From Aliamphritea spongicola (GTDB lineage Bacteria; Pseudomonadota; Gammaproteobacteria; Pseudomonadales; Balneatricaceae): a DNA stretch of 64,000 bases. Under the pieces are notes generated by a model. It was given only the letters and a program-made list of their open reading frames with translations. It did no database searches and was not told the origin of the DNA. Below, piece after piece: positions 39,548-50,605 of this stretch. The DNA lies in NCBI GenBank assembly GCA_024347235.1, contig AP025283.1, forward strand, positions 4,774,001 to 4,838,000, written 5' to 3'. Position 1 is the first letter of the stretch, and each line of letters starts with the position of its first letter. A program made the position numbers and the translations under genes.

Positions 39548-41827
39548 TTAACCGCTTAACGATCCGTCTGTTCTGTATCGTTAGCCTCATCACCCTACTG
39601 GTGATGAGCTCCTTCGTCGCAGTCCGGTATGTGGCGAATGCTGAGCTGATGGAAAGCACCTCCCAGGAACGGGGGCTGGCGGTTGCCAAACGGGTAGCCG
39701 CCTCAGTTAAACCCACCATCTGGAACATCTACAACAAATCCTACAACCGCACCTATACCGCAGAATTCGCGGATGCCATTCTGGATGCTGAAATGGATTC
39801 TGAATTTATTCAGGGCATCAAGGTATTCGGTAATTTCGGTCACCTCTACATGGGTAAAATCAAGCGCGATAATCAGCAGATTGAGCGCTTCAACGCCGAC
39901 AATGACGAGCTGAACTGGAAGCAGCAACCCAACCGCATCAGTTATCCGGTGTCACTGGGCGCGATGACTATCGGGCACGTGGAAGTCAGCTATTCCGATA
40001 AAGAATTTGCCGAAACCCTGCGCAGCTCCCTGTGGGTGGACATCACTCAGGTAGCCATTGTCAGCCTGCTGTTCGTCGGCTCATTGTATATTGTGTTACG
40101 GCTGGCACTGGTCTCGCCGATGCAGTCCCTGCAGGTTGCCCAGCATGCACTGGACGCCCTCGACGAAGCAGTTTTTGTGGTCAACAAAGACGGTCACGTC
40201 ATCGACATAAACCCCAGTTACACAACCATTACTCACTATAAAGAATCCGAAATACTCCACCGCCCTCCGGCCATTTACGCCACCGACCGCGCCCAGTTAC
40301 CCATTTTTCAGTTTGCCGCCGATACTCTTAAGAAGAAAAAGCTGGTCCGGTCAGGTCGTCGGGCAGCGCAAGGACGGCAGCACATTCCCGGGCTGGCTGA
40401 ACATCAACATTGTTGAACCGGTTGAAGGCGTACTGAACGATACCAACACCACCTATGTGGGGGTGCTGACAGACATTGCAGAAAAGCAGGAAGCGGAACA
40501 GAAACTGCATCATCTGGCTTATTTCGATACCCTCACCCAGATCCCCAACCGTTACTCTTTCATGCTGCGCCTGGAAGCAGATATCCATCTGGCCAGCCGC
40601 CAGTCCAGCGCATTGGCACTGCTGTTTATCGATCTGGATAACTTTAAATGGACCAACGACAGCTTTGGCCATGAAGCCGGTGACCTGTTACTGATCGAAA
40701 TTGCCAACCGGCTGAAAGCCCGGTTGCGTAAATCCGATACGGTATACCGGATCGGAGGGGATGAATTTACCGTGATTGTGTCCAGCTATATGGATAACGA
40801 CAGCCTGGTTCAGCTGGCGGAAGATCTGGTCGGCACCATCGGGCGCACCTTCTATGTTGATGAACATAAGATCAAACCCGGTGCCAGTATCGGTATTTCC
40901 ACCTTCCCCGGCGATGCGGCCAACGCCCATGAACTGATTAAACGGGCGGACTCCGCCATGTTCCAGGCCAAGGAACAGGGCCGGGGTCAGGTATGCTTCT
41001 TCTCCTCCCATCTGGAGCAGCAACGGCAGCGGGATCAGATGATCATCGAAGGCCTGAAAGAAGCCATTCAGGAAGACGAACTGGATCTGCACTACCAGCC
41101 TAAAGTGATGCTCCGCCCGGATGGCTTTGAGGTGATCGGTGCTGAAGCCCTGTTACGCTGGCACCGCGACGGTGAAGTGGTATCCACGCCAGACCGGTTC
41201 ATTCCGATTGCCGAACAAAGCAACTTGATCTGTGAACTGGGCTACTGGGTCATTGATAAATCCTGCCGACAGATCGCCGAGTGGAAAGAGCAATCGCTGG
41301 GGCCTCTTACAATCGCCGTTAACCTGTCACCACGGCAGTTTAAAGACAGCCAGCTGTGTGATTATCTGGATAGCTGCCTGCAGAAATACCAAATCCAGCC
41401 CGGCGAACTGGAACTGGAAATCACCGAAAGCGCGGTGATCGAAGACATTCAGGGCTCAATTAAAACCCTTACCCGGCTGCAGTCGATGGGCATTTCAATC
41501 GCCATGGATGACTTTGGCACCGGTTATTCTTCACTGGGATACCTGAAACAATTACCGATAGAAGTGCTGAAAATTGACCGCTCATTCATCAGCACCATTC
41601 CAAACCCGGATGATAACGATGCCATCGTCAAAGCAATCTTCTCCATGGCTAATGCTCTGGGGCTTGAAGTGGTTGCTGAAGGCATTGAAAACCAGCAGCA
41701 GCTGGAGTTTCTGGTGGCTAACAATTGTCAGGTGGGACAGGGCTACTACTTCTCCCAGCCACTGCCGGTGAAGCAGTTCAAACACTGGCTGACCGCTCAG
41801 GCACGGCCGCTGCTGAGCAAGGCTTAA
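39544..41827 (+). CDS. Membrane GGDEF/EAL sensor with PAS domain, frameshifted
   Basis: About 761 residues. Two helices (FCIVSLITLLVMSSFVAV; ITQVAIVSLLFVGSLYIVL) flank a periplasmic domain of about 135 residues; a PAS domain follows (LDALDEAVFVVNKDGHVIDINPSYTTIT). GGDEF is intact (YRIGGDEFTVIV) with an RxxD site (RKSD) five residues before it. The EAL domain has AEALLRW, ELEITESAV, DDFGTGYSSLGYL and KIDRSF. The frame breaks near 40345. Its ATG overlaps the stop of the DctP lipoprotein gene, so the two are made together and the periplasmic domain probably senses the loaded binding protein. Confidence 0.91.
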
Positions 41828-41927
41828 GCCTAGATACCTTCAAGGGCAACGCCCTCAACAGTCACAACCCCAATAAACACACCACGCTCCCCGGCTGACA
41901 GCACTTCGCTACAAGACGCCGGGCATA

Positions 41928-41951
41928 AAAACCATGCCGCGGCATGGTTTT
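41928..41951. terminator. Perfect 24-base palindrome, terminator between converging genes
   Basis: AAAACCATGCCG followed at once by its complement. Flanking A and T runs make it usable in both directions between the GGDEF/EAL gene and the BCCT gene. Confidence 0.75.
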
Positions 41952-41968
41952 CAGGATCAAGGGTAAAA

Positions 41969-43589
41969 TCAGTCCCGCGGGCTGAAGGCTCCGCTGGTAC
42001 GCATCTCACCACCAGCAACAGTTTCTTCCGGTACCGCTGGCTCAGTCACCTCAGCACCTTCGTACTCTTTGGCGTATTCCTGCCTCAGTGAACGCAGCAG
42101 CGACCAGATCATAAAGCCGATACCAATCGCAAACGGACTGCCCGCCACAATGGAGGCGGTTTGCACCGCTTTTAATCCGCCACTGAGCAGCAGCACAATT
42201 GCCAGCATACCGGTAAACAGACCCCAGGTGATTTTCATACCGAAGGCCGGCTCATAAGCCCCTTTGGACATCTGCATCGCCACAAAGAAGCAGGCCGAAT
42301 CTGCAGAGGTCACCAGGAAGATGATCATGCTGACGAACACCACCAGGCTGAGCAAACTGCTCATCGGGAAGCTTTCAAGCATCACATAAATTCCGGAACC
42401 GACATTCGCCTGTACCGCTTCAAACAGTTTCACTTCGCCACCGGCTTCCAGCCCGATCGCGGAACCGCCGATCACCGCAAACCAGAGCATGGAGCACAGG
42501 GTCGGAGTCATCACAGCAAAGAGGATAAACTCACGCAGGGTACGTCCACGGGAGATCCGCGCCACGAAACCGCCCACAAACGGCGACCAGGAGATAACGA
42601 TCAGCCAGTAAAACACGGTCCACCAGTTAATCCAGCCGCTCTTCTGCAGCGGATCAGCCCAGAACGTCATCGGCAACAGGTTACCCAGATAGTTACCGAT
42701 GCCGGTAACGTAGTAGCGAAGCAAGGTGTTGGTTTCACCGGTTAGCAGGATGAATACACAGAATGCCACCACGATCACCACGTTAAGAGTACTCAGGTAG
42801 GCAACGCCGCGTTTCAGACCAGAGACAGCAGACAAGCTGTACAGCAGCGCCAGTAAGGCAATGATGATCACCTTGCCGGTATTACCGGTTTCAATACCGA
42901 AGATATGGTTCACCCGTAATCAATGGAGATAACCCCTAAGCCCAGTACCGTCGCGATACCGCCGATGGTTGCCACGGCACCGATCAGATCCAGTAACCGT
43001 GCCCAGACGCTGCCTTCGGTACGTTCACCCAGCAGGCCGTACAGGGCAATACCGATGTTCATCGGCTTACCGTAACGGAACGCCGGGAAAGCAATACACA
43101 GGCCGACTATGCAGTAGCCCATCCAGGTATGCAGCCCCCAGTGCAACGACGTGATCTGCAATGCCACTGGAATGGCTTCAGGTGTGGCAGGTTCCGCCAT
43201 GTAAGGGGTTTGCATGTAGTGGTACAGCGGTTCCGCAACGCCCCACAGCAGAAAACCTACACCGATGCCGCAACTAAACAACATGGCCACCCAGGTGAAG
43301 GTGGAGAATTCTGGCGTATCGTCTTTTTACCGAGTTTCAGGTTACCGTAGCGGCTCAGACCTACCCAAATGCCAATACCCACATACAGGGCAAGTGCCAG
43401 CACATAGGCCCAGCCAAACTGACTGCTCAGGTAACTCTGGGCATTGCTGGCATAGGTTTTCAGGGTGTCCGGGCTGATGACCCCGAGGGCAACAATCAGC
43501 AGTGTGATACCCGCTGTCGTCCAGAACAGGGGCTTGTCATAGTCCCCGAGGAATCCACCACGGCGGGTGGCTGACAGGTTATCCATCAT
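41969..43589 (-). CDS. Second BCCT family transporter, frameshifted
   Basis: About 540 residues and about twelve membrane helices. Landmarks: AMLFSCGIGVGFLLWGVAEPLYHY, SLHWGLHTWMGYCIVGL, the tryptophan-rich WINWWTVFYWLIVISWSPFVGGFVARISRGRTLREF, and SADSACFF. Compared with the first BCCT it lacks the long N-terminal extension. The C-terminus is a hydrophilic tail rich in Glu/Ala, a likely osmosensing or regulatory tail. Two breaks: a T run near 43324 and a C run near 42914, each a base short. AGGAGAAAG precedes two adjacent ATGs. It is downstream of the amidohydrolase gene on the same strand in the sense that both are minus and separated by 74 bases, with the transporter promoter-distal or independently expressed being undecided. 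Confidence 0.92.
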
Positions 43590-43663
43590 CTTTCTCCTAT
43601 TTATTTTTATTGTCGGATGTATTTCAGGTCTTAGGCTTACTCAGATGCCGGCCGGCAACAGAT

Positions 43664-45305
43664 TTATTTGCGGTAAACAATCTCCCCGTTGGATATCGTC
43701 ATGTAGATTTCCTGCTGGCTGATTTCAGCAACCGGCACACTCAGGAACGCCGCATCGATGATGGCCAGATCCGCCAGTTTGCCCACTTCCAGCGAACCTT
43801 TACGGGTTTCGTGATAAACCGAGTAAGCAGCATTCCAGGTATAGGAACGGATCGCTTCCAGCACAGAGATGCGCTGACCTTCCCCATATCCCGGCCGGTC
43901 AGGCTCAGGCGGTTGACCGCGGCACTGATGGCATCAAAAGGCTTATAGGACTGTACGAAAGCATCGGTGCTGATCACCGCCGGTACACCGTCATCCAGCA
44001 TGTCCCGTAGCGGACAGAAACGTTTGGCACGGCGCTCGCCATAGATGCTGGTCAAATCGTCGCCGGTTTCATGCACCTGACCCGGCTGAGTCACGGGAAT
44101 CACCCCAAGGCGTTTAATACGGGCTACCTGCTCGCGGGTTGGCCCGTGGCAGTGTTCGATACGGTGGCGGGCGTTACTGCGGGGAAAGCGCCGCTGGGCT
44201 TCTTCAACCGCATCCAGCACGATGTCCATCGCCATATCGCCCTGGGTGTGCACACCAAACTGCATGCCCCGGCTGTGGGTATCAATCAGGGCTTCTTTAA
44301 AGGCCTCAATGTCCGGCCAGTAGGTATAACCGCGGCCCGCGCTTTTATTACACTTGCAGCCATGGTCGGTCTGGGGTTCATCCGCATAGAACAGTGCGGT
44401 GCCACCGATCAGTGCACCGTCGCAGTAATATTTCATGGGACCGATAGAGAGCAGGTCATTGCCAATATGGTCAGTGATGCCCAGTTCATTAATGGCATCC
44501 TGATGGTTCGAGAGATACATGCAGGTAGTTTTGATAGTCAGCTTGCCCTGCTGACGGGCAGCCATGTAGCCGGGCATTTCCCGGGTGGTCACCTGGGGAT
44601 CAACAACCGATGTGATACCCACTTTCAGGTAGGCTTTACAGGCACGGTCGATGTCATCCACCAGTTCTTCCAGCGGTAGGTCATAACCGATATCCGGGCC
44701 ATGATGGCCCACATCCACGCTAGTCGGAATCACCAATTGCTGGGCACTGTCATAGGCATAGCCAGTAATGCGGCCCTGTTCGTCACGGACAAACATGCCA
44801 CCGGCCGGATCAGGCGTATCATCTGTTACACCCGCCATTTCCAGTGCCAGGCTGTTAACCAGTACGTTATGGCCGCTGACATGGACGATGCATACAGGAT
44901 GGTCAGGGAAATGTCGTCAAGATCCCAACGGGTGGGTTGCTGGCCGCCGGCAAACTTCTCGTAGTTCATACCCCAGCCACGGATCCACTTACCCGGGGCG
45001 CTGTTTTCTGCCGCCTCACGGACGGCATTACGAAGATCTTCAATGGAAGCCACCGCCGGATAACCGAAGTCGACCGTGGCAAATGCGGCACCCTGATGGG
45101 TCAGATGGTTGTGCGCGTCAATGAAACCCGGCATCAGAGTCCGGCCCTGCAAATCGATCACCTGATGATCGTCTGCCTGTGCCAGTATTTCAGCATCACT
45201 GCCGACTGCAGTAATGTGCTTTCCCGTTACCAGCAGCGCAGAACAAATCCGGTCCTGAGCATCAACGGTGATCACCTCACCGTTAATAAAAGCATAGTTG
45301 GCCAT
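43664..45305 (-). CDS. YtcJ-type amidohydrolase (amidohydrolase family 3), frameshifted
   Basis: About 548 residues. N-terminal beta-sandwich with FINGEVITVDAQDRICSALLV, then MPGFIDAHNHLTHQG carrying the HxH metal pair, central YYCDGALIGGTALFY, QFGVHTQGDMAMD, RIEHCHG and the C-terminal TWNAAYSVYHETRKGSLEVGKLADLAIID. YtcJ relatives hydrolyse N-acyl or N-formyl amides, but substrates differ widely. Start at 45305 chosen for GAGGT five bases upstream; a GCATATG-type alternative lies two codons earlier. Breaks near 44895 and 43885. The minus-strand neighbour downstream is a BCCT transporter and a LysR gene is divergent, so the trio probably handles one imported substrate. Confidence 0.89.
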
Positions 45306-45657
45306 ATGCACCTCGAATTATTGTTATTTGTAGCCATTCGGATCCGCCACCCTGTGCTGTGCGTAAATCCTCTGATTAACCAGTCTATGGAAGGGTTTAG
45401 TTCGGTAAAATCATCAATAACAGAAAATTACTTTGGAGATATCTGAAGTAACGGGACGGGTAGCAATTCACCTCACGACAATGATTTCTCACCGTTATCA
45501 AGGGCTTAAAGCGACAGGAGCAAAGAGGATTCCATCTGTGAATAGCGAACAGGCAGCCGCCTGAGCCGGCGTGTTGAAAATTTTTCTGCTTGTACTCTTT
45601 CCTGCGCCCTATCAAGATGAACGGTGCATACTCATAAAAATAACAACGGAACCGCCA
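45306..45657. other. Divergent intergenic region between amidohydrolase and LysR genes
   Basis: About 350 bases. It should carry promoters in both directions and the binding site of the LysR protein. No clear T-N11-A box or riboswitch was recognised. A GC-richer part around 45500-45570 could form hairpins. Confidence 0.4.
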
Positions 45658-46585
45658 ATGCCTTTACACCACAACAGTGATTATTCCATCGGCAAAACCA
45701 GCAGCATTGATATCCGGCTGCTGAGTATTTTTGTCACGGTGGTGGAAAGCGGCGGATTTACTCAGGCACAGGAACCGCTGAACATCGCCCTGTCCAGCAT
45801 CAGCACCTATATTCAGGATCTGGAAACCCGTCTGGGCATCAAACTGTGCAACCGGGGCCGGGGTGGCTTTTCCCTGACGGAAAACGGTCAGGTGGTGTAT
45901 GCCGAAGCCTGTAAACTGTTTGCCAGTGTGGACCAGTTCAATGCCAATGTTGCCAGCCTCAATGGCAAGCTGACCGGGGAACTGAAAATCGGCATTCTGG
46001 ATAATTCCACCATGTCGCCGAACACCCGGGTGCAGGATGTCATTCACCGCTTTTCTGCACAGCATCCTGATGTACATATCATCATTAAGGTGCTGTCTTC
46101 CGATGAAATAGAAGATGAGCTCAGCGCCGGCACCCTGCATTTAGGCATTGGCCTGTTCAGCGATGCAGGCAAGCACTTACGGGTTATTCACCGCTTCCCG
46201 ATCAGCGTAGATCTGTTCTGCGGCTACCAGAGCCCGTTATTTACAGAAGACACCATTGATATCGAAGCGATACAGGAAGCAGGCTATGCCAAGGGCTGTT
46301 ACGCCCCGGATATGAAATCACCGCTGGCCCAGTCTCTGCCACCGGCGACTGCTTCTTCTTATCTGTCAGAAGGGCTGGCATTCCTGATATTATCCGGCCG
46401 GTACATCGGCTTTTGCCCCGCCGGTATGCGGCAAACTGGGTCAGCAATAAGGAAATGCGTACCCTTCCGCAGGAATTATTCAGCCATGAAGTGCAACTGG
46501 CGCTGGTCGTCCGCAAAGGCGAGCATGTGGGGCCGGTACTGCATACCTTTTGGAAAGCTTCGCTGCTTTTACCGCCAGCGACTGA
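45658..46585 (+). CDS. LysR family regulator, frameshifted
   Basis: About 310 residues after repair. Helix-turn-helix FVTVVESGGFTQAQEPLNIALSSISTYIQDLETRLGIKLC; the alanine usual before PLNI is a Glu. The effector-binding domain starts at LKIGILDNSTMSPN. The ATG at 45658 is chosen; the open frame extends upstream without conserved sequence. A T run near 46415 is one base short (repair GFLPRRYAANWVSNKEMRTL), and a second slip near 46560 would give the end HTFWKAFAAFTASD at 46585; that end is less certain. Divergent from the amidohydrolase/BCCT genes, its probable targets. Confidence 0.85.
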
Positions 46586-46806
46586 TTTTTACTGCACAGA
46601 TTCAGCCCCTCCCCAAAGTGAGGAGTCTATCTGCGACAAACCCCGTCGCACTCCTACAAATCGCGACATTTAATGGCATACTCGGTCGACTTAAGAATAA
46701 TAAAGTGCGGCCCCGACGGAGCGATATGGCCAGCGCAGGCTCTCGGGTTGTTTGGAATTGTAGTGGACACAATCATCTTCCGAACCACCAAACTGGAAGA
46801 TGTACA

Positions 46807-48678
46807 ATGCTTAAAAACCTATCTCTGAGGGCAAAGCTTGGCTCTGTCCTGATACTCACACTGCTCAGCTGTGCCGCCCTGGCTTATGCTGCCCTGACCT
46901 CTATTAACCAGGTTTCCAGCAGTGCCGGACAAACCATTCAGGTGAATACCCAGCTGGCTCAGTTACAGGAACTGCGTTTAGGGCTGTTCGAATTTGAACG
47001 GGCTGAAAGCCATGACCTGGCTGCAGTGGATGCACTGGTACTGAACCAGAGTGAACAAATTGCTTCGCTCAGCGCGCTGGCAACTGAAGCGTCACTGGCG
47101 GCTGATGCCCAGGCATTGGAAGCGAACTACAACCTGTACATTGATAATCTGCGTAAGCTGGCACAGTTAAATCAAACCCTGGGTCTGAGCGACAAAGAAG
47201 GCTTACGTCAGGCAGTGAATGTTGTCGGTGACGAGCTGACCACCAAGGTACTGGGGGCTCTGAAGCCTATCCAGCGGGATACGACAATTCTGGTTAACAT
47301 CTACTTTGAGCAGCACAGAGTCTCACAGCACGATGAAATCCGTGAGCTGTTCACCAAGTTCAAAGCCGCTGCAGACGAAATTAACCTGTATGACTTCTAT
47401 CAGGAAAGCTTTGAAGCATACGTTGCCAGCTTTGATCAGGCAGATACCGTGGTGACCGATATCCGTAACACCCGCCAGGCTGCCGACGAACAGCTGGGGA
47501 ATATTCGCACCAATGTTCAGAACCTGATTCAGCAAATGAAATCCACCGTGCTGCAAAAGGTGGAAGCAGATATGCAGAACACCATCAGCGATGCCCGCCT
47601 GATGGTAACCGGTGGCGGCTTGCTACTGGCAGCCATTCTGTTTGTACTGATCTTCAATATTGCCCGTACCATCACCGCATCCATGAGCAGCATCATTGAC
47701 TGCCTGGAAGGGATTGGTGCCGGCAACCTCAGCCTGCGTCTGCCGATTAACGAAAAGCGTAACGATGAGTTTGACCGCACCGCCAACGCCGTTAACCACA
47801 TGGCTGATGAGCTGGAAGGCATCGTCGGGCAGGTGAAAAATACCAGCCTGGAACTGACCAACGCTGCTGGCGTCCTGCACACCTCCATCGAACAGGTAAG
47901 CCAGACCACCGATCAGGTGACCGGACAGACCACCACGGTAGCATCCGCCACGGAAGAGATGAGCGCGACGCTGCAGGATCTGACCAACACCACCAATGAT
48001 GCGGACTCCATGGCACGGCAGTCTTTCGAAACCGCCGTAGAAGGTTCCAAGGTTATTGACCGGGCGGTGAATTCATTCACAGAAACCGCCACCCTGTTCT
48101 CTCAGGTGGATCAGGAAATTCAGGAACTGAACCAGCATTCATCCAAGGTCGACAGCATTACTGACATGATCAGTGATATTGCCAACCAGACTGGCCTGCT
48201 GGCACTGAACGCAGCCATTGAGGCCGCCCGTGCCGGTGAACAGGGCCGGGGCTTTGCCGTGGTAGCAGATGAAGTCCGGACGCTGGCGGAGAAGACCGTC
48301 CACGCAACGGCAGATATCACCTCGATCGTTGACAGCATGGCAACCCTGACCCGCTCGCTGATCAAGAGTATGGAAAGTGCCCGCGAATGTATCAGTGTCG
48401 GTCAGGGTCACAGTGAAGAAGCACTGGCGGTTGTCAGCGCGATCAACGAAGGCATTCAGGGTGTAACTGACCGCAACCATCAGGTAGCGGTAGGTATTGA
48501 GGAAATGGCCCGGGTAACCCAGGAAATTTCTGCCAACATGGAAGAAATTGCCGGCGCCATGGTTGAAAGTAACCAGTACACCTCGGATATCCGTGACCAG
48601 AGTGTTCAGGTATCCAGCCGCGGTCAGGAACTGGTTGAATCGGCAGAATGCTTTCAGGTAGAAGCCCGTCAGGCATAA
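46807..48678 (+). CDS. Methyl-accepting chemotaxis protein
   Basis: 623 residues, intact. First helix LGSVLILTLLSCAALAYAAL, an all-helical periplasmic domain of about 240 residues, second helix LMVTGGGLLLAAILFVLIFNIA, a HAMP domain (ITASMSSIIDCLEGIGAGNLSLRLP), and the cytoplasmic signalling coiled coil with the highly conserved tip NQTGLLALNAAIEAARAGEQGRGFAVVADEVRTLAEKT. It relays ligand binding to CheA/CheW. The ligand is unknown. The gene stands alone and ends in a terminator. Confidence 0.95.
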   Translation: MLKNLSLRAKLGSVLILTLLSCAALAYAALTSINQVSSSAGQTIQVNTQLAQLQELRLGLFEFERAESHDLAAVDALVLNQSEQIASLSALATEASLAADAQALEANYNLYIDNLRKLAQLNQTLGLSDKEGLRQAVNVVGDELTTKVLGALKPIQRDTTILVNIYFEQHRVSQHDEIRELFTKFKAAADEINLYDFYQESFEAYVASFDQADTVVTDIRNTRQAADEQLGNIRTNVQNLIQQMKSTVLQKVEADMQNTISDARLMVTGGGLLLAAILFVLIFNIARTITASMSSIIDCLEGIGAGNLSLRLPINEKRNDEFDRTANAVNHMADELEGIVGQVKNTSLELTNAAGVLHTSIEQVSQTTDQVTGQTTTVASATEEMSATLQDLTNTTNDADSMARQSFETAVEGSKVIDRAVNSFTETATLFSQVDQEIQELNQHSSKVDSITDMISDIANQTGLLALNAAIEAARAGEQGRGFAVVADEVRTLAEKTVHATADITSIVDSMATLTRSLIKSMESARECISVGQGHSEEALAVVSAINEGIQGVTDRNHQVAVGIEEMARVTQEISANMEEIAGAMVESNQYTSDIRDQSVQVSSRGQELVESAECFQVEARQA

Positions 48679-48687
48679 AGCTTGTCA

Positions 48688-48719
48688 AAGCTCCCCGCCG
48701 ATATGACGGGGAGCTTTTT
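48688..48719 (+). terminator. Terminator of the chemoreceptor gene
   Basis: AAAGCTCCCC-gccgatatgac-GGGGAGCTTTTT. Confidence 0.92.
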
Positions 48720-48817
48720 ACTTATTTCCGCTACTTTTAACTCCGTTACCCATCACCCCGAACAGACCCGGCTCTTACTCCGAAGCAATTCCTTCTGCCT
48801 CTGCCCGTTCATATTCG

Positions 48818-49225
48818 TTACTCCGGTTGCCAGTGACTGTCTGTCACCTGATGATCATTTTCACGCAACAAACGCTGCAACGTTTCGATCAGGGTGTCAC
48901 CATGCTGTAAAACATTGTGCCCTGACAACCGCTCCAGCATGCTGCGCTGTTTCGTGATGGTGAGTTTCCATTCAATCTTTGGCCCAATTTCAGTGCCGCT
49001 GACACCCAGATAGTATCCCTGTTGCTGGCCGTCATGGAGCACATCCAGACGCATCTCCCAGCCCCAGTCCTCTTCGTATGAGTCTTCAACCACGACACCA
49101 AAAACAGCCAGCTTAGTTGCCAGCCAGTCAGCAATGGTCTTACCGGGTGTAATCTGATTCTCTTCGCCGGGGGTAAACTCTTCCCGTCCGGCATCAGCAT
49201 TAAACGTCATAATATAAATCATCAT
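48818..49225 (-). CDS. Conserved hypothetical protein with DWGW motif
   Basis: 135 residues, soluble and acidic, no signal peptide. The pattern GKTIADWLATKLAVFGVVVEDSYEEDWGWEMRLDV and YYLGVSG recurs in small unassigned proteins that I know only as hypothetical. AAGGAGCGC precedes two adjacent ATGs (49225, 49222); the second has the better spacing. The GNAT gene lies 25 bases upstream on the same strand, so the two may be co-transcribed. Intact. Confidence 0.75.
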   Translation of the reverse strand: MMIYIMTFNADAGREEFTPGEENQITPGKTIADWLATKLAVFGVVVEDSYEEDWGWEMRLDVLHDGQQQGYYLGVSGTEIGPKIEWKLTITKQRSMLERLSGHNVLQHGDTLIETLQRLLRENDHQVTDSHWQPE

Positions 49226-49250
49226 GCGCTCCTTGCTGTTTTACTGAAGG

Positions 49251-49727
49251 TTAATCTTCTCTATGTTGCGCAGCACACTGTTTGATGAATACCTGCTGGG
49301 ATTTATGCGGCAGGTAACCGGCCCGCAAATAGAATCCGTGCGCCTCTTCACGGCGTGTATTCGCCCGGATACGAATGCTGCCGACCTGCGGTTCAAGCCA
49401 TGCTTGCGCAGCCTGCAGCAGTGCATATCCGGCACCGCTACCGCGGCATTCATCTAATACCACCAGGCTGACAATTTCCCCGACACAGCCTTCCGCCAGA
49501 CGCATATCAAGAATAGCACTGATACAGCCAACCACCCTTTCCTCACTTCCGGCGGTTACCTGACAGGCCACCCAGACTTCGTGCCCTTTCTCCCGCAAAC
49601 GCGGCACATGTTCGGCCAGTTGTGACGGCGTCCAGTGATACCCCAGTTCTGCCATTAAACCCACAAGGGCGGCATTATCACGGGCAAGTGCCGGCCGGAT
49701 AAAAACCTCTGGATTCATTCCTGTCAT
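49251..49727 (-). CDS. GNAT family N-acetyltransferase
   Basis: 158 residues. Acetyl-CoA-binding motif in LVVLDECRGSGAGYALLQAAQAWL (~residues 87-110; R-G-S-G-A-G) and C-terminal HGFYLRAGYLPHKSQQVF, the usual GNAT ending. The substrate cannot be told. AGGAGG lies very close to the ATG at 49727; the ATG at 49718 is an alternative. Intact; followed by the DWGW hypothetical gene. Confidence 0.9.
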   Translation of the reverse strand: MTGMNPEVFIRPALARDNAALVGLMAELGYHWTPSQLAEHVPRLREKGHEVWVACQVTAGSEERVVGCISAILDMRLAEGCVGEIVSLVVLDECRGSGAGYALLQAAQAWLEPQVGSIRIRANTRREEAHGFYLRAGYLPHKSQQVFIKQCAAQHRED

Positions 49728-49848
49728 CGCCTCCTGTCATTCACTCTTACAACCTTCTCCTGCTACTCAAACTGTGTTGTCCGGGATGAACTGCACCGTT
49801 AACTGTGCTATTTATATTTTCTCATTATCCTGCCCTCAGGGAAGTATT

Positions 49849-50605
49849 ATGCGCGTTGCAGTTCCGTTGTATATTCACTCCCTGATGCTGCTTATCAGCT
49901 TGTTTCTCAGCCCTTTCAGTACTGCTCAGCCGCTGGCGATGAAAATCGCCTATGCCGAATATGAACCCTACAGTTTTACCGATAACGGCCAGGTGCGTGG
50001 CATTGAAGTCGATGTGCTTAACGAAGCCCTCGGCACCCGCATGCAGATACCGCTGCAACACAGTGTACTCCCCTGGAAACGGGTACAAACCTATGTCAGA
50101 AACGGTGAAATTGATGCCTACGTTGCAGTCGCAACGCCTGAGCGACTCAGTTATGCCTTTGCCAGCGAAGAAGCAGTCACCTTTGGCAGTGTCTCAGTAT
50201 TTATGAACCAGGCTGATCCCCGTCTGGAAGAAACTTCGAGCCTGTCACTTGAAGCGTTAAAACCTTACCGGATAGGTGTTACAGCAGGGAGCGGCTGGGC
50301 TAAACGAAATCTGAACCAGCACCTTATACAGCCAGCCTATTCAACCTCATCGCTGGCAGATATGCTCAAAATGAAGCGTATCGATATGATTGTCGAGAAT
50401 CCTTATATCTTCAGCTATCACCTGAAACAGTTTGCTGATGATGATTTCACTGTCAGGAAATTCCGTTGCCGGCCAGCAGCTATCTTTACTGCTGTTCATC
50501 AATAAATCGTCAACCTTCGCTGACATTCTGCCGGTATTTAATGCCACGCTCCGCGCGATGAAAGAAGACGGCACCCTCGACAGAATTCACGCCCGTTACC
50601 GCTAA
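49849..50605 (+). CDS. Periplasmic solute-binding protein family 3, frameshifted
   Basis: About 252 residues. Sec signal peptide (LYIHSLMLLISLFLSPFSTAQP), then MKIAYAEYEPYSFTDNGQVRGIEVDVLNEALG and VLPWKRVQTYVRNGEIDAYV, typical of amino-acid-binding SBP_bac_3 proteins. No permease or ATPase gene is adjacent, so it may act with a distant ABC transporter or as a sensor. The ATG at 49849 with CAGGGAAG upstream is chosen over one at 49774. Breaks near 50460 and 50490 are one-base losses; repair ends DRIHARYR and overlaps the converging VWA gene by four bases. Confidence 0.87.

Noticed and set aside
15332..41827. Programmed frameshifting in multiple genes
   Set aside because: No consistent slippery heptamer plus downstream structure; breaks occur in any homopolymer and in essential genes, so sequence error is simpler.
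41830..42018. Small minus-strand frame ending VTVEGVALEGI after the second BCCT gene
   Set aside because: Reads reasonably as protein, but overlaps the BCCT end, contains the palindromic terminator and has no convincing start; kept only as a doubtful possibility.
45571..48678. A 1035-residue fusion of a LysR regulator with a chemoreceptor
   Set aside because: The join is made of non-conserved residues; restoring one base in a T run near 46415 returns the normal LysR end, and the chemoreceptor has its own ATG at 46807. It is a frameshift artefact.
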